A DNA stretch of 64,000 nucleotides, taken from assembly GCF_002878395.1 (NCBI RefSeq), contig NC_061115.1:155032064-155096063 (forward strand), written 5' to 3'. This stretch comes from Capsicum annuum. Its lineage: Eukaryota; Streptophyta; Magnoliopsida; Solanales; Solanaceae. The notes beneath the pieces are model-generated. The model was not told the DNA's origin and ran no database searches. It saw nothing but the letters and a program-made list of their open reading frames with translations. This document shows positions 19,431-31,660 of this stretch, in pieces; position 1 is the stretch's first letter; every line of letters begins with the position of its first letter. A program made the position numbers and the translations under genes.

Positions 19431-20148
19431 AAGGACACTAGTTCCGAAAGTCCCATCCCTGAATGAATATTCAGATATCTTTCCCAAAGATCTTCTAGGA
19501 ATTCTTCCCAAAAGGGAAATAGACTTCGACATTGATCTTCTTCCAGATACTCAGCCTATCTTTGTTTTTCCATATAGAATGGCACCAGCAGAACTCAGAG
19601 AATTGAAAGAACAGTTGAAGGATCTCTTAAATAAGGGATTCATCAGACCCAGTATTTCCCTGTGGGGTGCACCATTCTTATTCTTTCACAAGAAAGATGG
19701 TTCTCTCAGAATGTACATTGATTACTATCAACTCAATAAGGTCATGGTCAAGAACGAGTATCCTCTTCCCAGAATCGATGAATTATTTGACCAACTTCAG
19801 GGTGCCAGCTATTTCTCTAAGATATACCTCAGATCTAACTATCATCAGCTCAGAGTTAGAGAAAGTGACATTCTAAAATTATCTTATCATACTCGGTATG
19901 GTCACTTTGATTTCTTAGTCATGTCATTTGGTCTTACCAATGCCCCAGCAGCTTTCATGGAATTGATAAACCACGTGTTCAAGCAGTACTTGGACATCTT
20001 CATCATGGTCTTCATAGATCATAGTCTGGTCTATTCCCGCATTGAGTGTGATCATGCAAACTATCTCAAAAAAGTACTTCAAACTCTCAGAGATCATCAG
20101 CTATTCGCCAAATTTAGTAAGTGTGTATTTTGGCTAAGGTAATTAGCA
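19431..20148 (+). pseudogene. pol: Element D: reverse transcriptase
   Basis: Open from 19408 to 20142 (244 codons), the longest open frame in the window. RT blocks: [73 protein letters not shown]. The active site reads [10 protein letters not shown] near 20010-20040, so the second Asp of the catalytic pair is His. CIDYRQLN has become YIDYYQLN. It would be inactive even if translated. Confidence 0.87.
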
Positions 20149-20800
20149 TTCCTTGTTCACATTATTTCCAATGATGGTATTAGAATTGATCCTCAAAAGA
20201 CCGAAGCAGTAAAAAACTGGCCAAGAACTATCTCTCCATCAAATATTAGGAGTTTCTAAGGTTTGGCTGGCTATTATAGACGGTTTATTGAAGGATTTTC
20301 ATCTATTGCATCCCCTATGTCCAGATTGACTCATACAAAAGTCAAGTTTTAGTGGTCAGACCCTTGCAAGAAGAGTTTTCAAGAGTTGAAGACTCAACTT
20401 ACCTCAGCCCCATTCTTAGCTCTTCTAGATGGTTCAGATGGGTTTGTAGTTTATTGTGATGGATCCAGAGTAGGTTTGGGTTGTGTTTTCATGCAGCATG
20501 GTAAGGTCATAGCCGACGCCTACAGATATCTTAAACCCTATGAGAGGAATTATCCTACTCATGATCTTGAGTTAGCAGCCATAGTCTTTGCCTTGAAGAT
20601 TTAGAGGCATGATCTTTACGGAGTTCATGTAGATGTCTTCACAGATTACAAGAGTCTTCAGTATGTCTTTTCTCAAAAAGATCTCAATCTTTGTTAGAGA
20701 AAGTGGTTATATCTCTTAAAAGACTACGACATGAGTGTGCTCTATCATTCTGGCAAGGCCAACATAGTGGTCAACACTCTTAGTAGGCTATCTATAGGTA
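20149..20800 (+). pseudogene. pol: Element D: RNase H
   Basis: Starts in the HIISNDGIRIDPQK block, then [16 protein letters not shown], an open part 20386-20604 with [26 protein letters not shown] and [17 protein letters not shown], then TAG at 20602 in the Trp codon of KIWRH. It continues with VDVFTDYKSLQYVFSQK and VLYHSGKANIVVNTLSR, where the usual AD of VADALSR is changed to VN. Role as in element A. Confidence 0.83.
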
Positions 20801-21960
20801 GTGTTTCACATTTAGAGGATAGTAAGAAGAAGTTAACTCAAGAAGTCCATCTGCTTTCCAGACTAGGCATTTGCTTAGTCAATTCTTCGGAGGGTGGTGT
20901 ATGTGTTCAGAGTAGCTCAGAATCCTCTCTAGTTTCTGAGGTTAAAAAAAGCAAGATAGAATCCCAGGATTATCAAGTTGAAATAGTTAGTTCAGGCTAA
21001 GAAAGTAGAGGTTTTCTCCTAAGGGGGAGATGGTGTTTTGCGTTGTCAGGGTCGTCTCTGTGTTCCAGGTGTAGACGACTTAAGGTAGTGAATTCTTCTA
21101 GAAGCGCATGGTGCACACTACTCTATTCATCCAGGGTCAATACAGATGTATCGCAACTTGCGGGAAATCTATTTGTAGAGTGGGATGAAGAGAGACATTA
21201 TAGAGTTTGTGGCTAAGTACTCTACATATTAGTAAGTTAAGATAGAGCATCATAAGCCTAATGGGTCCATGCAGGAGTTTAGTATTCTACTTAGAAGTGA
21301 GAAGCTGTGAATATGGACTTTGTGATGGGTTTGCCTCGAACTCATCATCAGCATGATTCAGTCTGGGTTATTGTAGATAGAATGACCCAATCAGCTCATT
21401 TCCTTCCAGTTCATACCTCTTATTTAGTCGAGGATTATGCCAAACTCTATATCAAGGATTTGGTTAGATTTCACGGTGTTCCACTATCCATTATCTCAGA
21501 CAGAGGTACCCAGTTCACCTCTTATTTCTGGAAAGCATTCTAAAAGGGTCTCGGTACCAAAGTTCATCTCAGTACAACCTTCCATCCTCAGATAGATGGT
21601 CAAGTAGAAAGGACCATTCATAATTTAGAAGATATTCTAAGGTCATGTGCAATTGACATCAAGGGAAGTTGGGATGACCACTTGCCTTTGATTGAGTTTG
21701 CATACAACAACAACTATCATTCCAGTATCATATGGATCCATTCAAAGCTCGCTATGGTTGGAGATATAGATCTCCAATTGGTTGGTTTTAAGTTAGTGAG
21801 GCCTCAGTCATAGGTCCTGACTTAGTATTCGATGCCTTAGAAAAAGTCTAGTTAATCATAAAAAAACTCTGGGCTGCTCAGAGCCGACAAAGTCTTATGC
21901 AGATGTTCATAGAAAAGATCTCGAGTTTGAGGTTGGTGATCATGTCTATATAAATATCTC
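20801..21960 (+). pseudogene. pol: Element D: integrase
   Basis: The HHCC part near 21105-21235 has lost both cysteines of the CxxC pair (KYSTY). The catalytic core is better kept: NMDFVMGLPRT (open from 21307), HDSVWVIVDRMTQSAHF, SDRGTQFTSYFW near 21500, [37 protein letters not shown] frameshift near 21735, in the HSSI(K)MDPFEALYG block, and several stops follow. Confidence 0.83.
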
Positions 21961-22380
21961 TCCCATAAAGGGAGTGAAGAGATTTGGCAAGAAGGAAAAT
22001 CTCATTCCCCGATATATTGGTCCCTTCAAGATTCTCAATCGTTTCGACAAGGTAGCTTATGAGCTAGAATTGCCTTCAGATCTAGCCTCAGTTCTTCCAA
22101 TCTTCCATGTCTCTTTGCTCAAGAAGTGTATAGGTTATCCACTAGTCGTAATCCTTATTCAGAGCATTGATGTTCAGAACAGTTTCTCTTATAAAGAGAT
22201 TCCAGTCGAAATCTTAGACTATTAGACTCATAGATTGAGGAGCAAAGAAGTCCCTCTAATTAAAGTTCTTTGGCAAAATCAGTCCATCGAGGGAGCTACT
22301 TGGGAAACAGAAGTAGACATGCATACCAAGTATCCTCATCTATTCTCTGCCAACTTAGATCAAGCTCAAGGTAACAGTTC
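21961..22380 (+). pseudogene. pol: Element D: integrase tail and chromodomain
   Basis: Open 21974-22225: RFGKKENLIPRYIGPF, VAYELELPSDLASV, FHVSLLKKCIGYP, FSYKEIPVEILDY. A TAG follows and then the second half LRSKEVPLIKVLW, GATWETEVDMHTKYPHLF. The order (IP box, then EILDxQ, LRxKEVxxVKVLW, TWE) is that of Tekay/Del-type chromodomains. Confidence 0.82.
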
Positions 22381-22737
22381 TCCTTAAGCTTACTCTGTTT
22401 CATGATCAGTGTTCATCACGAACTTAGTATTCAGTTTCATTTTCATGTTTCCAGTATAAAATTGGTATCAAGTACCATTGCATATTCATTCATGCATTCA
22501 TGTATCAGCTCGGCTATATAATTATGCATTTGAAATGCATTCTCAATTTGAGAAACTTAGTTCCTCGAAACATTCAGTCATGCATTCATGAATCAGTTAC
22601 ACATGCATCAGATATGTATGTTCAGTATGTTATGTTCAGCCTGTCAGTCATGAGATCATGTTCCAGTTATTTATGTTTAGTTCATGTTCAGCTTATTGTT
22701 TCCCCTCTCAGTCAGTCTTATTCGAGGATGAATGTTC

Positions 22738-22752
22738 TCAAGGGGGAGATAT
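22738..22752 (+). other. Polypurine tract of element D
   Basis: CTCAAGGGGGAGATAT-type run ending directly before the 3' LTR start TGTAATACCC. A TATTCGAGGATGAATGTTC block just upstream is the counterpart of the conserved block in A and B. Confidence 0.82.
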
Positions 22753-24562
22753 TGTAATACCCTGAAGATTTCTAGCAAATTTCATCCCAAGAATGCCTAG
22801 TATTAGCTTCTAAAGTGAAGGATAATTATTCCACGAGGGATAATCAAAATTTTCACTTTTTGTCATGTGGAAAATTCAATAAGTTTTCCATTGATATATG
22901 ATTCGCTTAAATTTGATAGCCGGGTAAGAAGTTTTAACTATTTCAAGTTCCATCGTAAAACAACACCTTATTAGTTAGTGGCATGCCGCGCCGCAAGAGG
23001 AAATGGAATTTTGAAATTTCCAGTAGGTGTTCAAGATTATGGTGTATCGTACCAGCACTCAAATTCAGAATTGTCCTTTTTCCAGTGTCTTAGCGCGATT
23101 TCCCCCACGTCGCGCCAAAGTTTTAGGTCACAAAAGAAGGGGAAATGCGATGGATCTGCGTTGTGCCATCACTCAATTTCCCAATTTTAAATTTCCAATG
23201 ACATGGCATGATAATGCTGTGTTGCACCAGGGGCTCAGTTCGGGATAATTTTACTGAAATTAAATAACGCATCCAGGGTTAAAACGGTCAATTTTCTACC
23301 CCTACTTAAACCTAATAACACGTGATTTAGCTATTATTCACCTAAAATATACTATTTTCTCTCAAGTTTCTCTCAATAACAAGCTAGGGTTTCTATTGGA
23401 GATTTAAACTCAAGAAGGTTTCACCATCAATATTCACAAAATCACGAACTAAGGTATGCATAGTGTCCATTCATGGACTCTTTTTGTCCATCAAGCCCAA
23501 GAATCCCTTTTCTAAATTCAAGTTATGGATATTCTTATGAAGTTCATGATTAGGCTACTTTTGTTCATGTTGATAATGAGTAATTAAATTGTATTCCATA
23601 AATGAGTATTAAATTCCATATGGGTTGATTTGTAACGGTATAGATTCATGAAACCCTAGGACTAAACCCTTGAATGATTAAATTGGAATTGAATCACGAT
23701 AGTTAATTGTTGTATGATGTTGTTTACACATTTTATGACTACTATGTGTTTGATTGAATGCCTCGATGAACGGAAAGTATCTAATTAGCATGATATCATG
23801 AAATCCCTGTATACGTACAAGCTTATGCCTATTACATGTTTGATGAAATGCTTCAGTATATGTATTATGATGATTATTATGTATTCAAGTAAGTCATACT
23901 TTGTTAGTTTCCTTCCCTCGAGTCCTGGGGGTACTTGTACCCAAAACATTAGCTGTGTCCCTTGCGCTATGTCATGTTTTCACGATACTCTCAGTCAAGC
24001 TATGAATTCTTATACTTCAGATAGTCTTATGACTCAGGAAAAATCTCCATGATCTCATGACTCAGTCAGTTGTCAGATATTAGTAGTATTCCATTAGTCA
24101 ACAAAACTTAGTAACTCAGCTCATGTTCAGTTTATTAAATCATGTTTAGTGTCCATTCAGATGGGAGTAGGAATTAGCACCGAGTGAACCCAAGGATGAG
24201 GACATACACTATCAGATGCGGGTGTGGTCCTTAAAAGTCATCGTTGAGTTCTAGAACTATTTAGCCAGCATAGATTGAGACATAGACACTATCCGATTAG
24301 GGTTGATGAGGTGGATAAGCATTTTAAGATAAAGGCCCCACCATTCTCTTTTGGGGACACTATCAGATAAGGGTCATCTACAGTTTGTCCATACCAGTGC
24401 CGCGGTACTGACACCCTTCAAATTGGGGTAATAGATTGGACCCCAACTCAGCCATAATGGCATATTAGGGGCATGTCGGTTAAATACTACCTCCCACAGT
24501 TTCAGTACCAGTCTCAATAAAAGAACTCAGATAGTTCTTTAGATTCAAGACTGTTAGATACA
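22753..24562 (+). repeat. 3' LTR of element D, truncated
   Basis: Follows the 5' LTR from TGTAATACCC to the GATTCAAGACTGT(C/T) block (5' copy near 16885), then stops. The missing part would be about 740 bp. The next bases are a 20 bp tandem repeat of element F's LTR. Confidence 0.82.
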
Positions 24563-24563
24563 A

Positions 24564-24755
24564 TTATAATGGCTTATAGATATGAATAATGCCTTATAGA
24601 TATGATTAATGAGTTATAGATATAATTAATGGATTATAGATATAATTAATGGCTTATGGATATGATTAATGGCTTATTGATATAATTAATGGCTTATAGT
24701 GTAAGTACTGGTTTATGGATATGATTAATGGCTTATAGATATTATTAATGGCTTA
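24564..24755 (+). repeat. 20 bp tandem repeat (GGCTTATAGATATGATTAAT)
   Basis: About nine copies of a 20 bp unit, each with up to four changes. Related single words continue to about 24900. It starts exactly where the D 3' LTR stops. Confidence 0.85.
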
Positions 24756-25770
24756 ACTTATGAATATGACTACTGGCATGGCAAATGGGTATGGTTATTC
24801 GCATGACTTAAAAAATATGGTATTGGTATATTTTATAGGTGTGGGTACCGATATGACTTATGGTTATGATTCTTGGTCTGGTGTATAGATATGAGTAAAA
24901 GGGATGATCTATAGTTATAGTTTTTTTGTATAGTTTATTTAAGTAGTTTATCATCATAGCTTGTTGATATGGTTCATTTATACAGTTTATAAATAAAAGA
25001 TTCGATTTTAGTTTGGTAGTCTATGATGATCTTGATAATCTGAGTTTTGGTTCTAGTTTGATATTTAATGATGATCTTGATTATATGAGTTTTGATTCAA
25101 GCCCAACAAATAATGATATAGATGATAATACTATTGAGGTTTGATTCAAGTTAGGTACTGGAATTATGTATGGTATGATAATGTCCGGATGGGTTCTTGG
25201 ATATGGCATGATAATTTGGTAATTTATGGTTATTCAATTTCTTAGTATTCGTGATTGTGTTTTCCAGGTTTATGGGGGATTGTGTTGGGTTATTTACTTT
25301 TTTGCACTTATTGTCTTTTGGGCGCAAATCTTTTGGTTATTGTTGTATGATCTTTAAGCTACCATTTCATATGTTTTTTATTATTTATATACAACGGTGT
25401 TGGAGCTTATTTCTAGGTTGGCCCTTTTTACTTGACTTAGCTAATTTTATCTTGTATCATATCGTATTTATATCACAATTTAGCTCAGTCAGCCGATGAT
25501 GTTTTCTAAGTACCCATGTTCTTGGTACTCATACTACACTTTTTTATCCTTTTGGTACAGATCCAAGTACTAGTTGCACCCGCTAATTCGACACTCGTGC
25601 AGGGTAGATTTCAGAGATTGGGTGAGCTCTTGGAGTTTGAGTACCCTTTTTCCTTCTATTTATTAATGTCTAGTCATTCATATCTAGACAAATTGTATTT
25701 GACTATTTAGTACTCAGAGTTCATTTATAGAAGCTCTTATGCCAATATTACTGAGTCTTAGGATGGTTGT

Positions 25771-25813
<43 letters not shown>
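25771..25813. repeat. (TG)n(TA)n microsatellite
   Basis: About eight TG followed by about thirteen TA dinucleotides. Confidence 0.9.
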
Positions 25814-25817
<4 letters not shown>

Positions 25818-25943
25818 CAATTATGATTGTATTATTGCTATCTAGGTCTTTCACTGTCAATTTCTGTCTTTTGGGTCATTTTTCACAAAGTTAGCCTATT
25901 TTTTGTAGCTTCGGGCTGCGATCCGACTTACCTATTAGAAGGA

Positions 25944-25948
25944 TAAAG
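25944..25948. other. Target site duplication of element E, left
   Basis: TAAAG next to the LTR; the same five bases stand at 35064-35068. Confidence 0.9.
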
Positions 25949-28016
25949 TGTAATGCCACAGAAGTACCCCCTGGATGTCACATGGTGCTTAAAACTACAA
26001 GCATCCCTAAGCTAACCCATTAAATCTATTTAGCTTGTAACTCACTGAGAAGTGAAGTCACATATATATAAATATGAAGGTAAATGATCCCATATCTTAA
26101 TAAAAGTCTTGATCATTGAAATCTTTAAACAAATACTTTGAACTGGAAACATAACCACTCTTACAAGCCTCTACTAATGTCTAGACGGCCATTGGGACAG
26201 ACCCCAACTGACGCAAACATAAACAAAAATCAAATAACTAAAACACTATCATCAATGAATAGAAATCTAATAAACTGGGCTTTCGAACTATGAGGACTCA
26301 CCAAAAGTCGGGATGTAGGCGATTATTCCTGCAGTCAATTGTGTTGGTAGAAACGAGCCCCCAAACCTACATTATAAGACAATATAGTAGATAGACATAT
26401 GTGGGCCAGTACCAATAGAATGTACTGAGTATGTAGGAGTGAATACATAAGGAAAATAATAACTGAATATATAAGTAATCTTTCAAATAATGCATGCTAG
26501 AGTAAATGGCTCACCTTGAATCTGAATAAGACAAAAGACTTCACGATCATAAACGCAAATAATGAAGCAAGGATAAACTTTGTGATTAATGACACTTAGT
26601 TTCTAAAAGCTTTGGTTTTCATTCTTTCTTATGGGGGATTCTTCTAACTGACACAAACCATGTGAGGTACCATAGAGTCCAACGTCTTATCCATTATGGG
26701 GATAGCGATTCTATCCTTGCAATCAGAATAGAACCTTAACTTAAGTGATCACTAAATTTCAGCCATATTGTGAAAAATACTTAACCTATGGTGGCTCGTA
26801 GTTTCTAGGAATTCAGGATACACTTATCCGCATTCTCTTCTCAGTACTAAATACTACCCTTAGAAAACTTATATGCTCATACTTTAAGAAATACACCTTA
26901 AAATAGCATAAGGATTTATAGATTGAAAACCAGTTATGATTCTCTTTTCTTTAACTCATAATCAAGATGAATAGTTGTTGATTTCATATCTTATTTTTAG
27001 ATCAAAATATCAATATTTCTTGAATTATGATATATTGTATATGAACGAAGTTACATAAGCTTAAACTTCCTTGTAAACTTAATGCTTGTACTTGGGACTT
27101 GGAACTCATGCTTTATTTTATAGGATTTCACAAATAAACAACATGCTCAATAATCATCTTTAAATCTTTAAGCAATATCCAGTCAAGGTAATGAAATTCA
27201 AATAATAATACAAATCTTGCAAGTAAAAACATGAATATATGCAAACCTTGATGCACTTAAATCTTTCAATCACATGGTAGTGTCATATATCAAGAATATG
27301 GCTATTTGGGTATGAACCCTAATTTAAAACTAGTAAATTTAATCTTAAAATCATGAAATTTCATCACAAGGATGAAATAATAATGTTGTTCATAAACCAC
27401 ACATACCTGAAGTTTCTTGACATGTGAAGAGTGCTTGAACATTGGAACTTGAAAGATAAATTTTGGGATATGAACCCTAATCTTGATGTTCTTGAAGATG
27501 GGAGAAGAAAAGTGTTGTTATTTAATGGGTAATAAATGGAAATAACTCCTCTTAGAGGGTTCTAAATCATGGGTTATAAAAGGGAAAAGACCAAAAAGCC
27601 CTTTAACTAAACTTTACAGAAATTGCTCATCAGTCTTTACTAGTCAAACATACTACTCTTATGGTGAGGGTACTACCTAGTCCATCCTCTCATAAGCTTG
27701 GTAGAATGAAGGATGGTATTTACTGATCATCATACGAGTGGTAACATACAACTAGCATTATCTCCATATGACTTGTAGCCCCTACTCGTATCATGGACAA
27801 AATCTTAGGGAGCCTACACTGATGAACTTATGACTTCCTTCATACTACTCGTATGGTGATCTTACGACTCTAAGGATCAAGTCATACCTACAATAGAATG
27901 TCCACCATACCACATTATCTTGGATACGACTATAATATACTTCTCATACATTGTATGTACAACTCAAGAGAGTGGGTCGTATGATGCACAGAGCCTTCCA
28001 AAAACCGGGTATTACA
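25949..28016 (-). repeat. 3' LTR of element E (2068 bp)
   Basis: Plus-strand ends TGTAATGCC...GGTATTACA. U3 on the minus strand carries an array of ACTCGTATG / CATACGAGT words (27640-27990). The U3 side lies next to the polypurine tract at 28017. Confidence 0.9.
27640..27990 (-). repeat. CATACGAGT / ACTCGTATG motif array in E U3
   Basis: The CGTATG-type word in both orientations recurs about eight times (for example near 27733, 27786, 27843, 27975). The matching region of the other LTR is 34680-35040. Confidence 0.6.
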
Positions 28017-28031
28017 ATATCTCCCTCTTGG
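28017..28031 (-). other. Polypurine tract of element E
   Basis: Minus strand CCAAGAGGGAGATAT directly before the LTR start TGTAATACC. Confidence 0.8.
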
Positions 28032-28039
28032 AAACATTT

Positions 28040-28480
28040 GTCCTTGAATTTGATTCACTTAGGATTTGAATTTTGAAAAAGGATCAACAGCTCCACATCG
28101 AATCAACAACCAAGATTACCACTCCTATAAGGATTTTGTTTCTTTCAACATATTATATGACATAGAAACACTTAGATAGACTTAAGGAGAGGGAATTTGC
28201 TTGAAATAACACTTTACCTTAGCTAGGAACAGAATTGTGAGAAATGACATAAGGATACTTTGTCATCATATAAGCTTTAGCTTCCCAAGTGGCACCTTCA
28301 ACTAATTGGTTTCTCCAAAGAACTTTACCGATGCTACTTCCTTATTCCTTAACCTTCGGATCTACCTATCAAATATCTCTACAAAAATCTCTTCATACAT
28401 TAAGTTATCTTTAACCTTGATAATATCTAGGGGAACTACTAAGGCCTTATTCCTACTACACTTATTAAGCATTGAAACAT
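28040..28480 (-). pseudogene. pol: Element E: chromodomain-like tail, strongly decayed
   Basis: Sits between integrase and polypurine tract on the minus strand. Reading towards lower coordinates one can follow fragments of the integrase tail (near 28620-28480) and of the EILD/LR-KEV/KVLW/TWE module (near 28390-28250). Many stops. Assignment relies mainly on position. Confidence 0.5.
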
Positions 28481-29760
28481 AGAACATTGGGTGAACTGCA
28501 GTTAACTCCAAGGGAGTTCAATTCATTAACAACCTCTCCTATGAGTTGTAGTATCTCATATGGACCATTAAATCAGGGACTCAACTTTACCTTTTTTCCG
28601 AATCTCAAAATTTCATTCATAGGCGACACCTTCAAGAATACCCAATCGCCCACCTACAACTTGAGCTCTCTCCTTCTTACACTAACACACGATTTCTAAC
28701 GGTTCTTAGAAGTTCTCAGTCTCCCACCAATCAACTGAAAATTTTCCATAGATTTAAGAACATAGTCAAGCCCAATCAAAGACAATTCACAGACCTCAAA
28801 CCATCCAATAGTAATATGCACCTACGCGCATGTAACACTTCAAATGTATCCATCTGAATGCTAGAATGGTATCTTTTGTTATAAAAAACTCAATCAAAGG
28901 TAAATGGTCCTCCCAACTTCCTTTAAAGTCTAAAATAGATTCCCTTAGCATGTCTTCTAATGTTTGAATTATGTGTTCAGCTTTATCATCAGTCTGTGGA
29001 TGAGATGCAGTACTAAGCTTAACCATTGTACCAAGGCCCTTATAAAAAAACTACTAAAACTATGAAGTAAACTGCGTGCCTCTTCCTGAATTGATGGACA
29101 AGGGTATCCCGTAAAGTATTACTAACTCATGGATATATATTCTGAAATAATCCTACATAGTATCTGAAGTTTTTACAGGTAAAAAGTAGGCTGATTTAGT
29201 CATTCTATATATTATGACATAAATCAAATCATGTTGAAGTCTTGTACGAGACAACCTTGTCAAAAAATCCATATTCACTACCTCCCACTTCTAAGTAGGG
29301 ATACTAATCTCTTACAACATACCAGCCGGTCTTTGGTGTTCAACCTTAACTTGCTGATAATTGGGACACTTGGCTATATACTCGACTATGTCACTCTTGA
29401 TACCATTCCACCAATAAATCTCTCGTATGTTGCAATACTTCTTAAGAGAATTCGAACGAATGGAATACCCCAAAGCATGAGCCTCAGCTAGTGTCCTTTC
29501 CCTCAACCCATCTACATTCGAAACAAAAGTCTACCTTGATAGAATAGTACACCATCCCCCCCTTGGGAGAAAACCTCAACCTTTTACTGCTGAGCTGATT
29601 CCAATATTTTATTGAGTATGGGGTTATTTCACTGTTTCTCCTTACTTCGACTGCAAAAAATGATTCCACATTGTTCTAAACTACTACTTCCCCATCATCA
29701 GTGTCGAGTAAGCATATTGCCAAATAAGATAACCTATTGACTTCTTTAGCCAACTCCTGT
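28481..29760 (-). pseudogene. pol: Element E: integrase
   Basis: The zinc-binding region (29506-29312) reads TLAEAHALGYSIRSNSLKKY, then IYWWNGIKSDIVEYIAKCPNYQQVKVEHQRP; the second Cys is Tyr. The core shows ASHPQTDDKAEHIIQTLEDML and [16 protein letters not shown] at 29010-28860. The catalytic NMDF and SDRG blocks are broken by frameshifts. Confidence 0.8.
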
Positions 29761-30425
29761 CTTTTCTCTTTCACATGTGGCACACTACCTATAGATAGCC
29801 TACTTAGTGCATCTGCCACTACGTAAGCCTTGCCCGGATGATAAAGCACATTTATATCATAATTTTTCAACAACTCCAACCACCTTCTCTGATGAAGATT
29901 TAACTCCCTTTGAGAAAATACATATTGAAGGCTCTTATGGCCCGTGAAAATGTCAACGTGTATACCATAAAGGTAGTTCCTCAAAATATTCAAGGCAAAA
30001 ACCAGAATAGCTAACTCCAAGTTGTGAGTTGGGTAATTCCTTTAGTAATCATTAAGTTGCCTAAATGCATATGCTATCACTCTCCCATTCTACATCAACA
30101 CACAACCTAACCCAACTCTGGAAGCATCACAATACACAACGAATCTATCTAACCCTTCAAGCAGAGCTTAAACTTGTGCTAACATTAATCTATCCTTCAA
30201 TTCTTGAAAATTCTTCTCGCACTTATTGACCATATAACTTCACTTTATTTTGGGTCAGCTTAGTCAATGATGCGGCTATAGAAGAGAAACCTTTAACAAA
30301 TATTTAATAATACCTAGCCAAACCCAAAAAGTTCCTTATATCGGATGGAGTAATGGGTATAGGCTAGTGCTTTACTGCATTATTCTTTTGAGGATCTACA
30401 TAAGTACCCGCCCTGAAATGACATG
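29676..30425 (-). pseudogene. pol: Element E: RNase H
   Basis: The open frame 30020-29676 has LELAILVFALNIL-type words, GIHVDIFTGHKSLQYVFSQ, LNLHQRRWLELLKNYD, HPGKAYVVADALSRLSIGS. The Trp of the KIWRH block is Leu (TTG). Upstream parts near 30130-30080 show the [14 protein letters not shown] region with stops. Confidence 0.82.
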
Positions 30426-31170
30426 TACCAAGAAGGTAACAAATTCCAACCAAAACTCACATTGAATAAACTTAGCATACAATCAATGGTCCTTAAGGGT
30501 ATGAAACACTATTCTCAAATAGTTTAGACGTTCTTCCTAACTCATGGAATACACCAGTATGTCATCTATAAGGACAATGACAAATATGTCTAAGTACTGA
30601 TTGAAGACCCTGTTCATCAAATCTGTAAAGGTTGTAGGAACATTTGTTAGTCCAAATGACATAACCACAAAGTCAAAATGGCCATACATCATTCAGTAAG
30701 CTATTTTTTAAAATGCCTCACTCCCTAACTTTCAATTGATGGTATCTTGACCTAAGGTCAATCTTGGAGAACTACTAGGCATCCTAAAGCTAATGAAACA
30801 AATAGTCAATTCTAGGAATGGGATCCTTGTTCCTGATGGTAACCTTGTTTAGTTCTCTATAATCTCTATATATTCTAAGAGTGCCATATTTTTTCTACAT
30901 CAAAAGGACTTAAGAACCCACAAAGAAATATTAGGTCTGATAAAAACTTTATCCAAGAGGTCATTTTATTAATCCTTTAACTTTTTATGCTTGGATAGAG
31001 CCATACAATATAGAGGGATAGAAATAGGCTGAGTAGCCAAAAGAAGATCAATATCAAATTATATTTATCCATCTAGAGGTACCCCTGGAATATCTTTGGG
31101 GAATACCTTTGGGAACTCATTTACTACCCGAATTTCTAAACTATCGGAACTTCAGACTTAGGATCTTTGA
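30426..31170 (-). pseudogene. pol: Element E: reverse transcriptase, strongly decayed
   Basis: The active site is visible on the minus strand near 30590-30560 as LIDDILVYS, after the QYLDIFVIV block. Farther up, the blocks for YPLPRID and the CIDYRQLN region (near 30870-30840) are interrupted by frameshifts and stops. No open part longer than about 40 codons. Confidence 0.75.
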
Positions 31171-31660
31171 CTCAAAATAAATGATAGATATACCCTTTTG
31201 TTATTAACTTTCTGGCCTTAAGATAAGTGATGAAATGACCTTTGGGAGGCACAGAACTACCCTCCCACACAAAAATTGGCTCATTGGGTAACTGAAACTT
31301 TACCATGCGGGTATGATAATCTACTGATACATAGTATGGATGGATCCAATCCATGTCTAGAATAATATCAAAATCCACCATCTCAAACTCTATTAGGCCT
31401 GCTAGTATGATTTTATGGAGGATGGTAATAGGACATTCCCTATAGACCCATCTAGCAACAACTGACTCACCCACTGGGGAAGAAACTGAGAAAGGCTAGA
31501 AGAGAATTTCAGAACCTACCCCAAAGCTACAACAACTAATGGAGTTATATAAGAGTGATTTGATCCTGGGTCTAGCAATGTATAAACATCAAGGTGAAAG
31601 ATACAAAGCATACATGTGATAACATCTGGTGAACTCTCATACTCCTGTTGGGTTGGTAAG
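31171..31660 (-). pseudogene. pol: Element E: aspartic protease
   Basis: Open from 31474 to 31172: GESVVARWVYRECPI, FEMVDFDIILDMDWIHPYY, PPKGHFITYLKARKLITKG. It ends with TGA at the position of a usual Arg codon before VKD. The active-site loop lies upstream near 31570-31540 and is broken. Confidence 0.78.

Larger units (their letters stand above)
15038..24562 (+). mobile_element. Ty3/gypsy chromovirus-type element D
   Basis: A nearly whole element: 5' LTR (15038-17635), primer site, gag, protease, RT, RNase H, integrase, chromodomain, polypurine tract and a 3' LTR cut short at about 24562. The two LTRs are clearly homologous but differ at many positions over the first 200 bp, so it is an old insertion. 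Frameshifts near 19335, 19460 and 21735 and many stops make it dead. Element D2 at 59950 is the same family. Confidence 0.88.
24563..25948 (+). repeat. Element F 5' LTR, left part
   Basis: AT-rich DNA continuous with the LTR end and primer site at 35069-35119 once element E is removed. It contains a 20 bp tandem array at its start and a TG/TA microsatellite near its end. The exact LTR start is not visible. Small hydrophobic open frames here (25251-25499, 25516-25710) are not convincing genes. Confidence 0.55.

Noticed and set aside
24564..24755. Regular repeats that might suggest a CRISPR-like array
   Set aside because: The units are directly adjacent with no spacers, and the setting is a plant LTR; it is a minisatellite.
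25251..25710. Two hydrophobic open frames that look like membrane peptides
   Set aside because: They lie in the AT-rich LTR of F; random AT-rich frames rich in Phe, Leu and Ile look like this. No start context or conservation.
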